This document shows, one piece after another, positions 25,704-33,984 of a stretch of 64,000 nt of DNA. The notes under the pieces are model-generated. The model saw only the letters and a program-made list of their open reading frames with translations, had not been told where the DNA came from and did not search any database. Position 1 is the stretch's first letter, and every line of letters starts with the position of its first letter. The DNA is from Nesterenkonia populi (GTDB taxonomy: Bacteria > Actinomycetota > Actinomycetes > Actinomycetales > Micrococcaceae): assembly GCF_007994735.1 (NCBI RefSeq), contig NZ_VOIL01000001.1, positions 1 to 64,000 on the forward strand, read 5' to 3'. The translations under genes and the position numbers were made by a program.

Positions 25704-26897
25704 TCAGCGCGGGACGACCGTGCCCTCGCGCGTGTCCTGGTTGTAGGTGTAGACCTCGCGGCCTTCGATCCATGTGCTCAGGGCGCGGCTGCGGGTGTCC
25801 AGGGGGTCTCCGTCCCACAGAACCAGGTCGGCGTCCTTGCCCTTCTCCAAGGAACCGACCCGGTCGGCCACGCCGAGCACCTCGGCAGGGTTGAGGGTGA
25901 CGGCCTTCAGCGCCTCCACCGGGTCCATGCCCTCCTTCACAGCGAGGGCAGCCTGATGGATGAGGAAGTCGATGGGCACCACGGGGTGGTCAGTGATGAT
26001 GGAAACCTTCACTCCCGCCTCTGCGAGGATCCCAGGGCCCTTGGATGACCGGCCCCGGACCTCCGCCTTGGAGCGGGAGACGATCATCGGCCCGCAGAGG
26101 ACGGGCACGTTCCTCTCCGCGATGACGTCGGCGATCTTGTATGCCTCGGTGCCGTGGTCGAGGACGAGCTCGTAGCCGAACTCGTCTGCCATGCGCAGAG
26201 CTGTGGCGATGTCGTCGGCCCGGTGGGAATGCTGCCGCCAAGGGATCTCGCGGCGGAGCACCATGCCGAGTGCCTCGTTGACGAGGTGGGAGCCGCGCTC
26301 CTTCTCGTCCCTTTCCGCCCATGCCTGCGCCTCGGCGAAGGCCTTCCGGATGGTGTAGGCGGTGCCGAGCCGGGTGGCGGGGGTCTTCTTCTGCTCCCCG
26401 TAGACACGTTTGGGGTTCTCGCCGAGGGCTGCTTTGAGCCCGGAGGGTGAGCGCAGCACCATCTCGTCCACGATGCGTCCGTGGACTTTGATCGCGACGG
26501 CGAGCCCGCCGATGGGGTTGGCGGAGCCGGGGTTCACGTTCACGGTGGTCACGCCGCCGGTCAGGGCATCGTCGAAGCCGACGTCGGCGGGGTTGATGGC
26601 GTCGAGGGCGCGGACGGCGGCGGTGACCGGGTCGGTCTTCTCGTTGGTGTCATCGCCGGCCCACCCCTCGCCCTCCTCGTGCGTGCCGAGATGGACGTGG
26701 GCGTCGACGAGGCCGGGGGTGACCCAGCCGCCGTCGGCGTCGACCGTCTCATAGCCGCGCGGGCTCTTCACCTTCTTGCCGAGGTCGGCGATCTTCCCGT
26801 CGGTCACGAGCAGGCTCCCGTGGAAAGGCTCCCCTGCGATGGGGACGATCCACGCGTTCTCGATGACGAGGTTCTGGGCAGACTCGTTCTCAGTCAC
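25704..26897 (-). CDS. Amidohydrolase (imidazolonepropionase-like)
   Basis: A 397-residue metal-dependent amidohydrolase. It has the N-terminal composite sandwich, then GGWVTPGLVDAHVHLG with metal ligands His67 and His69, further His in IPWRQHSHRADD and LDHGTEAYK, and the catalytic Asp in IITDHPVVP. The C-terminal DADLVLWDGDPLD is the standard return of the sandwich. The exact substrate, a cyclic amide or peptide-like bond, is unknown. It begins at a GTG with AAGGAC upstream, 15 nt after the stop of the fused ABC ATPase. It is the last gene of the peptide-type ABC operon, so it may act on an imported compound. Confidence 0.88.
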   Translation of the reverse strand: MTENESAQNLVIENAWIVPIAGEPFHGSLLVTDGKIADLGKKVKSPRGYETVDADGGWVTPGLVDAHVHLGTHEEGEGWAGDDTNEKTDPVTAAVRALDAINPADVGFDDALTGGVTTVNVNPGSANPIGGLAVAIKVHGRIVDEMVLRSPSGLKAALGENPKRVYGEQKKTPATRLGTAYTIRKAFAEAQAWAERDEKERGSHLVNEALGMVLRREIPWRQHSHRADDIATALRMADEFGYELVLDHGTEAYKIADVIAERNVPVLCGPMIVSRSKAEVRGRSSKGPGILAEAGVKVSIITDHPVVPIDFLIHQAALAVKEGMDPVEALKAVTLNPAEVLGVADRVGSLEKGKDADLVLWDGDPLDTRSRALSTWIEGREVYTYNQDTREGTVVPR

Positions 26898-26912
26898 TGT
26901 TGAATGTCCTTC

Positions 26913-28877
26913 TCAGTCGAGGCGGAGGCCGTGGGAGGCGAGCAGCTCACGGCGGGCTTCGCGGCGCTGGCGCTGCTGCTGCGGGTGCGGCACCGGGGCG
27001 GCGGAAAGGAGCCGCTTGGTGTAGTCCTCGCGAGGGTGCCTGAGGATCTGCTCCTTGGAGCCCTGCTCCACCACGGCGCCTTTCTCCATGACCATGATCT
27101 GGTCGGCGAGCTGGTCGACGACGGCCAGGTCGTGAGTGACGAACAGGCAGGCGAAGTCGTACTGCTGCTGCAGCTCGGCGAACATGTCCAGGACCCTGGC
27201 CTGCACGGAGACGTCCAGGGCGGAGGTGGGCTCGTCGGCGATGAGGATGGAGGGCTCCAGGCTGAGCGCCCGGGCGATGGAGATGCGCTGCCGCTGCCCG
27301 CCAGAGAGCTCATGCGGGTACCGGTTGATCACCGAGCGCGGCAGCTTCACCGCATCCAGCAGCTCCTCGGCCCGGGCGGTGCGGCTGGCGCTGTCCCCCA
27401 CCCCGTGGACGACCATCGGCTCGGCGATCACATCACCGATGGGGAACCGGGGGTCGAGCGAAGCGGCGGGGTCCTGGAAGACAACCCCGATGTCCTTCCG
27501 CAGGGCTTTGCGCTCCGCGCCGGAAAGAGCTGGGAGATTCTTGCCGCGGATGTACAGTTCGCCGGCATCGACCTCTAGCAGCCCGAGGACCGCTTTGGCG
27601 ACGGTGGACTTTCCGGAGCCGGACTCCCCCACCAGGCCGAGAATCTCCCCGGGGCGGACCCCGAAGTTCACGCCCTCGACCACTCGCTTGTTCTTCCCCC
27701 GCACCCTATAGGCCAGGGCCAGGTTCCGGGCCTGAAGGGCGAACTCCTCGGTGGGGCCGCTGGCCCCCTTCGCCTCGCCGGCCCCAGCAATCCCGGCGGC
27801 TCCCTGCGCGGAAGATGCTGGCGCCTCCTCAAGCGCGGAGGCATCAGCATCGCGCAGCTTGGGCATGGCCTCCAGCAGACGGCGGGTGTATGCGTGCTGG
27901 GGGTGGAGCAGGATCTCCTCCGCGGTGCCGGTCTCCACCACTTCGCCCTGGAACATGACGACCACACGATCCGCCATATCCGCGACCACCCCCATGTTGT
28001 GGGTGATGAGCATAATGCCGGTGTTGAGCTTCTCCTTCAGCCCGCGCAGCAGGTCGAGGATCTCCGCCTGGACGGTGACATCCAAGGCAGTCGTCGGCTC
28101 ATCCGCAATGATCATCTTGGGGTTGCAGGCGATCGCCATGGCGATGACGATGCGCTGCCGCTGACCGCCGGAGAACTGGTGCGGGTACTCGTGGATACGT
28201 TTCTCAGGCTCCGGAATGCCGACCTGGTGCAGCAGCTGGATCGCGCGGGCGAGCGCCTCCTCGCCTAAGGCCTGGTCATGCACCTGCAGGGCCTCGACCA
28301 ACTGGTCGGAGATCTTCAGCACCGGATTCAGCGAGGTCATCGGCTCCTGGAAGACCATGGAGACCTCGTCGCCGCGCAGGGCGCGCAGCTTGGCCGGGGA
28401 CAAGTCGGTGACTTCCTTGCCGTCGAGGAAGACTTTCCCCGAGAGCGCGGCGTTCTCCGCCATGAGCCCCATAGCGGTCGAACTGGTGACGGACTTGCCG
28501 GAGCCGGATTCGCCGACCACGGCGACGACCTCACCGGGCTTGACCTCGAAGCTGACACCTTTGACGGCCTCCACGGTGCCGAACTCGGTGGAGAAGCTGA
28601 CCTTGACGTCCTCGAAGCGCAGGGCGGTGTCCGTCTCGAACTCAGCGCGCTGAATCTCCGGCGCATCCGCAGCAGTCACCCCTCCTCGGGTTCGCCGGAT
28701 CAGGTACGCAGCCAGCACGTACCCGAGAATCACCAGCACGGCGAAGCCGAGGACGAACAGGGGAGCGGCGGACAGCCCCTCGCCCGTCTGGTCGGCCTCA
28801 TCGAGCAGGTCGTCATAGTTGGGATCCGCGGCCCCGACGAGCCCGGCTGTCCTCTGCAGGAGCTGTGCCAGCATCAT
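26913..28877 (-). CDS. Membrane-anchored fused peptide ABC transporter ATPase (DppD-DppF type)
   Basis: A 654-residue protein with two complete ABC ATPase domains in one chain. Domain 1 (about 85-350) has GESGSGKS, QFSGGQRQR and MIIADEPTT; domain 2 (about 380-630) has GESGSGKST, ELSGGQRQR and ILIADEPTS. The oligopeptide-transporter C-terminal motif HPQHAYTRRLLEAMP follows domain 1. Unusually, residues 1-75 hold a membrane helix (LFVLGFAVLVILGYVLAAYLIRR) before the first ATPase, which soluble DppD/DppF lack. AGGAGG precedes the ATG, and the start overlaps the upstream permease stop (ATGA). It energises peptide import. Confidence 0.93.
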   Translation of the reverse strand: MMLAQLLQRTAGLVGAADPNYDDLLDEADQTGEGLSAAPLFVLGFAVLVILGYVLAAYLIRRTRGGVTAADAPEIQRAEFETDTALRFEDVKVSFSTEFGTVEAVKGVSFEVKPGEVVAVVGESGSGKSVTSSTAMGLMAENAALSGKVFLDGKEVTDLSPAKLRALRGDEVSMVFQEPMTSLNPVLKISDQLVEALQVHDQALGEEALARAIQLLHQVGIPEPEKRIHEYPHQFSGGQRQRIVIAMAIACNPKMIIADEPTTALDVTVQAEILDLLRGLKEKLNTGIMLITHNMGVVADMADRVVVMFQGEVVETGTAEEILLHPQHAYTRRLLEAMPKLRDADASALEEAPASSAQGAAGIAGAGEAKGASGPTEEFALQARNLALAYRVRGKNKRVVEGVNFGVRPGEILGLVGESGSGKSTVAKAVLGLLEVDAGELYIRGKNLPALSGAERKALRKDIGVVFQDPAASLDPRFPIGDVIAEPMVVHGVGDSASRTARAEELLDAVKLPRSVINRYPHELSGGQRQRISIARALSLEPSILIADEPTSALDVSVQARVLDMFAELQQQYDFACLFVTHDLAVVDQLADQIMVMEKGAVVEQGSKEQILRHPREDYTKRLLSAAPVPHPQQQRQRREARRELLASHGLRLD

Positions 28878-30025
28878 TTCTTCCTCCTGAACCGCATAGT
28901 GTTGCCATGGGGATCGTTCTGCCCAGCGGGCATCTGAGCCCCGCCGGGGCCGCCGGCGGCAGACTGCCCGATCTCCTGCTGCTTGGGGGAGAACACCTTC
29001 TGCACCCCGCGCAGGCCCAGCACTCCTGCGAGCGAAGGCCGGGAATCACCGCTGCGCTTCTGCCGCGGGTCAAAGGCGTCACGGAGCCCGTCACCGATGA
29101 AGTTGGCGGTCAGGGCGATCACGATGATGAACAGGCCGGGGAACCAGAACAGCCACGGACGAGTGCCCAGCGCGTTCTGGTACTGGTCCACCAGCAGGCC
29201 CAGGGAGACTTCCGGCCGGGAGACGCCGAGCCCCAGGAAGGAGAGCGTGGTCTCCAGCAGGAGCGCGACGGCCAGAGAGAAGGTCGCATTGACGATGATC
29301 ACGCCGATGCTGTTCGGAATCATGTGTCTGCCGATGATCCGCGCAGGTGAGGCACCCATGGCCACCGCCGCAGAGACGTACTCCTTCTCACGGATGCTCA
29401 GAACCTCAGCCCGCACCAGACGGCACATACCTGTCCACGTCGCCAAACCCAGCAGCACGCCCAGCATAAAGACGCTGCCACCGGCCAGAGGCCCCACCAG
29501 AGCTGCGAAGACCAGGGTGGGAATGACAATGACGAGATCCGTCATACGCATGATGACCGACTCGACCCACCCCCGGAAGTACCCGGCAACGGCGCCCAGC
29601 ACGATGCCCAGCACGCTGGAGACGAAGGTGGCCACAAAGGCGACGATCAGGGACTGTTGGGTCCCCCGCATCACCATGGCGAAGTAGTCACGGCCCACGT
29701 TCTCCTGCCCGAAGGGATGCTCACCCAGGATGTTCCCGTCCTGGAGCATCGTGGGTCGACCGCCGTCGATGATGGAGCCCGTGGCTTGGAAGTGCTTGTC
29801 CCACCAGCCGGGCACGGGGCCGAACCCGATGGAGGAGAAGGCCAGCAGGGCAGTCGCTCCCAGGATCATCAGCGAGATGAGTGCGGGACGGTGGCTGAAG
29901 AACCGGCGTCGGATCAGCTGCCCCTGCGAATAGGAGCGGGTGTCACGTTCCAGCTTGGCGTCCTCGACCTCAGCGAGTTCCACCATCTGCTGCTCGTTGG
30001 GGTCTGGGGTCTGTTCGCTGCTCAT
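28874..30025 (-). CDS. Peptide/nickel-type ABC transporter permease (DppC type)
   Basis: A 383-residue permease. A charged cytosolic N-terminus of about 45 residues and a first helix precede the BPD_transp domain with VSSVLGIVLGAVAGYFRGW. The EAA loop region AVAMGASPARIIGRHMIPNSIG contacts the ATPase. The C-terminal tail RDAFDPRQKRSG is followed by an unusual soluble extension of about 60 residues rich in Gly, Gln and Pro. It is coupled by 4-nt ATGA overlaps to both the DppB-type permease and the fused ATPase, so all three are made together. Confidence 0.92.
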   Translation of the reverse strand: MSSEQTPDPNEQQMVELAEVEDAKLERDTRSYSQGQLIRRRFFSHRPALISLMILGATALLAFSSIGFGPVPGWWDKHFQATGSIIDGGRPTMLQDGNILGEHPFGQENVGRDYFAMVMRGTQQSLIVAFVATFVSSVLGIVLGAVAGYFRGWVESVIMRMTDLVIVIPTLVFAALVGPLAGGSVFMLGVLLGLATWTGMCRLVRAEVLSIREKEYVSAAVAMGASPARIIGRHMIPNSIGVIIVNATFSLAVALLLETTLSFLGLGVSRPEVSLGLLVDQYQNALGTRPWLFWFPGLFIIVIALTANFIGDGLRDAFDPRQKRSGDSRPSLAGVLGLRGVQKVFSPKQQEIGQSAAGGPGGAQMPAGQNDPHGNTMRFRRKK

Positions 30026-31545
30026 ACTCGGATCCTTGGGTCGAGGACGGCGTAGAGGATATCGGCCATCAGGTTGAACAGTACGGCCACTGCTCCTGTG
30101 ACGATGATGAAGGCCATGACCGGCGCAGGGTCGGACAGCTGGATGCCAGTGATGAAGAGGTTGCCCATGGCGTTCCAGCCGAAGACGTTCTCCACCACCA
30201 CCGAACCGCTGATCAGCGCCGCGAAGTCGAAGGCCACAATGGTGACCAGCGGGATCATGGCGTTGCGGAAGGCATGCTTCAGGATGACGGTGCGCTCAGG
30301 CACGCCCTTGGCTCGGGCGGTGCGCACGTAGTCCTGCTTCTGAACCTCCAGCATCGAGGAGCGGGTGTACCGCGTGTAGGTGGCCAGGGACAGCAGCGCC
30401 ATCAGCAGCGACGGCAGCCAGAGCTGAGTCATCTGGTCCAGGGCAGTCACCCAGAAGTCGCCCTCCAGGTTGGGGGTGTGTGAGCCGATGGTGCGCACCG
30501 GCCGGGGCTTCAGGGAGAGCAGCTGCGGCCAGTGGTGCATGAAGTGGTCCAGCAGGATCATCCCCGACATCAGCACGCCGGTCAGGACTGCGGCCGCGGT
30601 GGCCTGTCCCCGCGCGTAGCCGCCGATGCTGCGGCCCACCACCACACAGATCGCAATGGTCAGGACGAAGAGCGCTCCGAGGAAGAACCAGCCGCCGGGC
30701 GGATCCTGGAGGATCCCCCAGGTGCCGTAGTAGGCGGCCATGCCGAGCGCCACCACGGTCAGCGCGGCGATGAGCACCCGACGGTTCCGCACCCCGGCGA
30801 TCAGCGCCGTCAGGCCAAGGGCCAGCATCAGGGAGCCGATCAGGATGATGGGCGCGCCCAGCCGCGGGTGGGTCATGAAGTTCACCGCGTTCATCCAGGG
30901 CAGGACCGCACAGACGAACGCGAACATGATGCCGCCGGTGATGAGGCGGCGCTTGACGTCACCGCCTAGGACCAAGGGGACGACAAATGCGAGCAGCAGC
31001 GCGATCACCAGGATGTTGGCCCAGGTGAAGTGCGGCTCGAGCATCCAGTTGTTGAACTCGATGGCCAGCCACTCCTTCGCCAGGACTGCGGCCCAGAAGA
31101 CCGGCAGCGAGAAGAAGAGGAACACGAAGAAGGTCATCGTGTAGTCCAGCAGGGAGTACTGGCGCATCGCGGTGACGATTCCGGTGAGCACGCCGACGAC
31201 GATGGCGACCACGGTGGCCACAAAGATCAGCCGCAGGGACTGCTCGGCGGCCGCGGCGATCAGCGGGGTGACGGGCTGGCCGCTCATGGTGACGCCGAAG
31301 TCGCAGCTTCCGACGAAACAGCCCAGGATCCCGGAGAGCCAGTCCCAGTAGCGGACGTACCAGGGCTGGTCCAGCCCCATGCGGTCGATCCGCTCCTGCA
31401 TCAGGTATTCGACGTTGTCGCCCTGCATCTCGCGCAGGTCCGCCAACGGGTCGCCGGTGTTGACGAGGATCGCGAAGACAAGGATGGTCGCGCCGAAGAG
31501 GACCAGCACAGTGCTGCCCAGGCGCTTGAGAATGTATTTCAGCAC
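30022..31545 (-). CDS. Peptide ABC transporter permease (DppB type) with large membrane insertion
   Basis: A 507-residue permease, about 170 residues longer than ordinary DppB. The N-terminus (MLKYILKRLGSTVLVLFGA) and C-terminal portion (YVRTARAKGVPERTVILKHAFRNAMIPLVT, ending in LDPRIRV) are canonical. Between them, at about residues 180-345, are five or so extra hydrophobic helices such as ILVIALLLAFVVPLVLGG and VLIAALTVVALGMAAYYG. I use the GTG at 31545; GGAAGG lies upstream at long spacing. The insertion seems to be a variant seen in other actinobacterial peptide transporters (from memory); its function is unknown. Confidence 0.9.
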   Translation of the reverse strand: MLKYILKRLGSTVLVLFGATILVFAILVNTGDPLADLREMQGDNVEYLMQERIDRMGLDQPWYVRYWDWLSGILGCFVGSCDFGVTMSGQPVTPLIAAAAEQSLRLIFVATVVAIVVGVLTGIVTAMRQYSLLDYTMTFFVFLFFSLPVFWAAVLAKEWLAIEFNNWMLEPHFTWANILVIALLLAFVVPLVLGGDVKRRLITGGIMFAFVCAVLPWMNAVNFMTHPRLGAPIILIGSLMLALGLTALIAGVRNRRVLIAALTVVALGMAAYYGTWGILQDPPGGWFFLGALFVLTIAICVVVGRSIGGYARGQATAAAVLTGVLMSGMILLDHFMHHWPQLLSLKPRPVRTIGSHTPNLEGDFWVTALDQMTQLWLPSLLMALLSLATYTRYTRSSMLEVQKQDYVRTARAKGVPERTVILKHAFRNAMIPLVTIVAFDFAALISGSVVVENVFGWNAMGNLFITGIQLSDPAPVMAFIIVTGAVAVLFNLMADILYAVLDPRIRV

Positions 31546-31587
31546 GGTTCTAAGGGTTCGCCTTCCGTTCCACGACGCCGGACGCAT

Positions 31588-31630
31588 CGGTGGGGCCCGA
31601 GCTGGAAGGTCACCAGCTCAGACCCCACCG
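31588..31630 (-). promoter_or_regulatory. Intercistronic hairpin between binding-protein and permease genes
   Basis: Nested stems CGGTGGGG/CCCCACCG (31588-31595 with 31623-31630) and GAGCTGG/CCAGCTC (31599-31605 with 31613-31619). A stable stem-loop here could limit read-through or protect the upstream mRNA, so that the binding protein is made in excess of the permease. No T-run. Confidence 0.55.
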
Positions 31631-31680
31631 TGTGTGGGATGGTGTCCCGTCATCTCATGCGTCGGAGACGTCTCCGGGGG

Positions 31681-33540
31681 TTACTCCGCCCGCTGCCACT
31701 GCTCAGCGTTCCAGACGAGCTGGGTCTGAGCGGGGGTCGGACGGATGTTGGCGATGGAAGAGTCCCAACCGGTCATGCCCGGGTGGACGTAGAGCGGCAG
31801 GCCGTGCAGGTCATCCCACATCTCCTGCTCGAGGGTGATGATCTCCTCCTGCACCTCGTCCTCGTCCACACTGGTGGCGATGGTCTCGAAGGCGTCGGAG
31901 ACGACATCGTTGTTGTAGTTGTTCCAGTTCTGCGGACGAGGCTCGTCAGCGTCACGGTCCCAGCCGTAGATGTTCAGACCGGATGCGACCTGTCCGGAGC
32001 CGGACCAGCCGAAGAGGGCAACATCCCACTCGCCGGCGGCGATGTCGATCTCAGTGTCACCCTCGTCGACGATCTCAAAGCCCGCGTCGGCGCAGGAAGC
32101 CTGGATCAGCTCGACGGTGTCGTGGCGGCGCTCCTGGCCGTTGTGCCCGATGCGGATCTCAGTGCCCTCTGCATCGTGCTCCTCAACGATCTCAGTGGCG
32201 GCCTCGACATCGACCTCGTCGTAGCGTCCGTCGTAGCTCTCGGCGACGATGTCCTCGTAGGCGGGCTCGAAGTTCAGCACCTCACGGGCGTTGAGCAGCT
32301 CGGCGTCTTCGTTGATCGGGTGGATCAGGTTCTCGAGGATCTGCTGGCGGGGCACGCAGAGGGCGAAGGCCTCGGCGAGCTCGGGCGTCTCGGCGAAGGG
32401 GCTGCCTTCGCCGTACTGGATGTCAAGGTGCTCCCAAGTGGCCTTGTCACCGATGTGGGATGCGTGCTGGCCGGCCTCGACCAGGGACTCCAGCTCCTGG
32501 CGGGTATCCACGGTCTCAGTGGGGACCACCGCGTGGAGGTCGCCGTTCTCCAGGGCCTGGATGTGCTGGGCGTTGTCCACGAACTGGAAGACCAGGGTGG
32601 AGACGCCGGCAGGAGTGCCGCCGTACTCGTCATTGGCCCGCAGGCTCACATACTCGCCGTCGGCCCACTCGTCCAGGATGTAGGGCCCGTTGGCGGGGAT
32701 GAGCTCCTCGTCAGGAAGGGTGCCCGGATCGGTCTCCCAGATGGTGTTCCACGTCTCGGCGATGTCCTCGATGGCGTCCTCGTCGCCGTCGATGATGGCG
32801 GTGACGAGTTCCTCGAGCTCCATGCCGGTCTCCTCAGCCACCACATGGGCGGGGAGAGCGGAGCCGATCAGCATCTCCCAGTCGGCGTAGGCCCCGTCGG
32901 GGAACTCGACGGTGAAGGACTGGTCGTCGTAGTTCTCGAACTGGGGCCCCTCGGGGACATAGGTGCCGAAGTTGGGAGAGAGGCCGTCGAACTGGCCCTC
33001 GCCCAGGTAGGCGGAAGCTCCCCAGTCCAGGACATAGTCGGCCGCGGTGACGGGGGTGCCGTCAGACCACACCGACTCCTCGTTGATGGTGTACTCGACG
33101 GTGAAGGGGTCCTCCTCCTCGATGACCTCGTACGAGCCGAAGTCATCGTTCTGGTAGACCTCAAGATCAGTGCCGACGTAGTAGAAGCTGTCGAGCACCC
33201 GGTCCACGATGGTGGAGTTGTAGACGTTGTAGTGCTCGGGCTTGTCGTTGTTGTAGCTGGTGAACGGCTGAGGCCCGAGTGAGACGCGGACCTCGTCCTC
33301 GTCCGTCTCGAAGTCCTCGCCCAGGTCGGCCTTGCCGCCGTCCTCAGGCTCTTCGGTGAGCTCCTGGCCCTCCGCATCGCCGGGGTCGACATCGCCGGCC
33401 TCTCCGTTCTCGGCGGCCCCGTTCTCCTCGGTTCCTTCGGCGTCACCATTGTCGCCGTCGTCACCAGGCGTGCATGCGGACAGGATGAATGCGCTGCCGG
33501 CCAGAACGGCCACAGCTGCAGACAGACGCTGCTGTTTCAC
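31681..33540 (-). CDS. Peptide-type ABC transporter substrate-binding lipoprotein
   Basis: A 619-residue family-5 solute-binding lipoprotein. The signal peptide ends in LSAC (Cys23), and an extremely acidic linker of about 60 residues follows. The binding domain has VEYTINEESVWSDGTPVTAADYVLDW, the classic SBP_bac_5 core, and a long C-terminal lobe. The family binds peptides, nickel complexes or sugars; the operon context (DppBC, fused DppDF, amidohydrolase, nearby S9 peptidase) favours peptides. It starts at a GTG with GAGGAG 5 nt upstream. The Asp/Glu content is far above ordinary homologues, consistent with salt-exposed proteins. Confidence 0.92.
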   Translation of the reverse strand: MKQQRLSAAVAVLAGSAFILSACTPGDDGDNGDAEGTEENGAAENGEAGDVDPGDAEGQELTEEPEDGGKADLGEDFETDEDEVRVSLGPQPFTSYNNDKPEHYNVYNSTIVDRVLDSFYYVGTDLEVYQNDDFGSYEVIEEEDPFTVEYTINEESVWSDGTPVTAADYVLDWGASAYLGEGQFDGLSPNFGTYVPEGPQFENYDDQSFTVEFPDGAYADWEMLIGSALPAHVVAEETGMELEELVTAIIDGDEDAIEDIAETWNTIWETDPGTLPDEELIPANGPYILDEWADGEYVSLRANDEYGGTPAGVSTLVFQFVDNAQHIQALENGDLHAVVPTETVDTRQELESLVEAGQHASHIGDKATWEHLDIQYGEGSPFAETPELAEAFALCVPRQQILENLIHPINEDAELLNAREVLNFEPAYEDIVAESYDGRYDEVDVEAATEIVEEHDAEGTEIRIGHNGQERRHDTVELIQASCADAGFEIVDEGDTEIDIAAGEWDVALFGWSGSGQVASGLNIYGWDRDADEPRPQNWNNYNNDVVSDAFETIATSVDEDEVQEEIITLEQEMWDDLHGLPLYVHPGMTGWDSSIANIRPTPAQTQLVWNAEQWQRAE

Positions 33541-33984
33541 GTGTGCTCCTCGTCAGAGTAGATGCGAGTAAACCGGTGATGCAGAACACATCTCCGGCGT
33601 GATGGTGACCACTACAGTACGAGGAAATTTCGCCGAAGGGGCAAGCTTTTGTGGGCCGTCACCAGATCGTTATCGCACCCGTCAGGCCGGACTGACCTGG
33701 GGAAGATGTTCTGATGTGCACGTCAAGTCGGAGCGGACAACATGGCCGAAACATGCCCTGGACACACTGTCCGGCACCTTTGGACGAAGCGTCCCGCACG
33801 AATTCGCGGGAGTTCGGCACCCAGGTTTACTCCAGGTAAACTTCAGGGTCCTGCAGGGCGCCACTATCCAGTCCGCGCTCGAAACATAGCCGCAACACTT
33901 TCGCCAGATTCCAAGTCCGCTCCAACATTTCTCATTATTTGAAATATGACGAAGTGTGACGGAAACGTCGGTCGAAGACCGTCC
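33541..33984. other. 444-nt intergenic region upstream of the peptide ABC operon
   Basis: This is the longest gene-free stretch in the window and is less GC-rich than its surroundings. It should hold the promoter of the peptide transporter operon (minus strand). A candidate -10 TACTCT lies close to the GTG start, without a convincing -35. It contains an operator-like inverted repeat (33825-33841) and a distant copy of part of it near 33566. No open frame here has coding character. Confidence 0.5.
33825..33841. promoter_or_regulatory. Inverted repeat GTTTAC-N5-GTAAAC, possible operator
   Basis: A perfect 6-5-6 palindrome about 290 nt upstream of the binding-protein gene. The 9-mer GGTTTACTC at its left arm recurs in inverted orientation near 33566, about 30 nt before the GTG start. 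Spacing and symmetry fit a dimeric regulator, identity unknown. Confidence 0.35.

Noticed and set aside
31030..33282. Long plus-strand frame opposite the peptide ABC binding-protein gene
   Set aside because: Low-complexity Val/Leu/Gly/Asp content, no motif, no start signal, and it lies opposite a well-supported lipoprotein gene.
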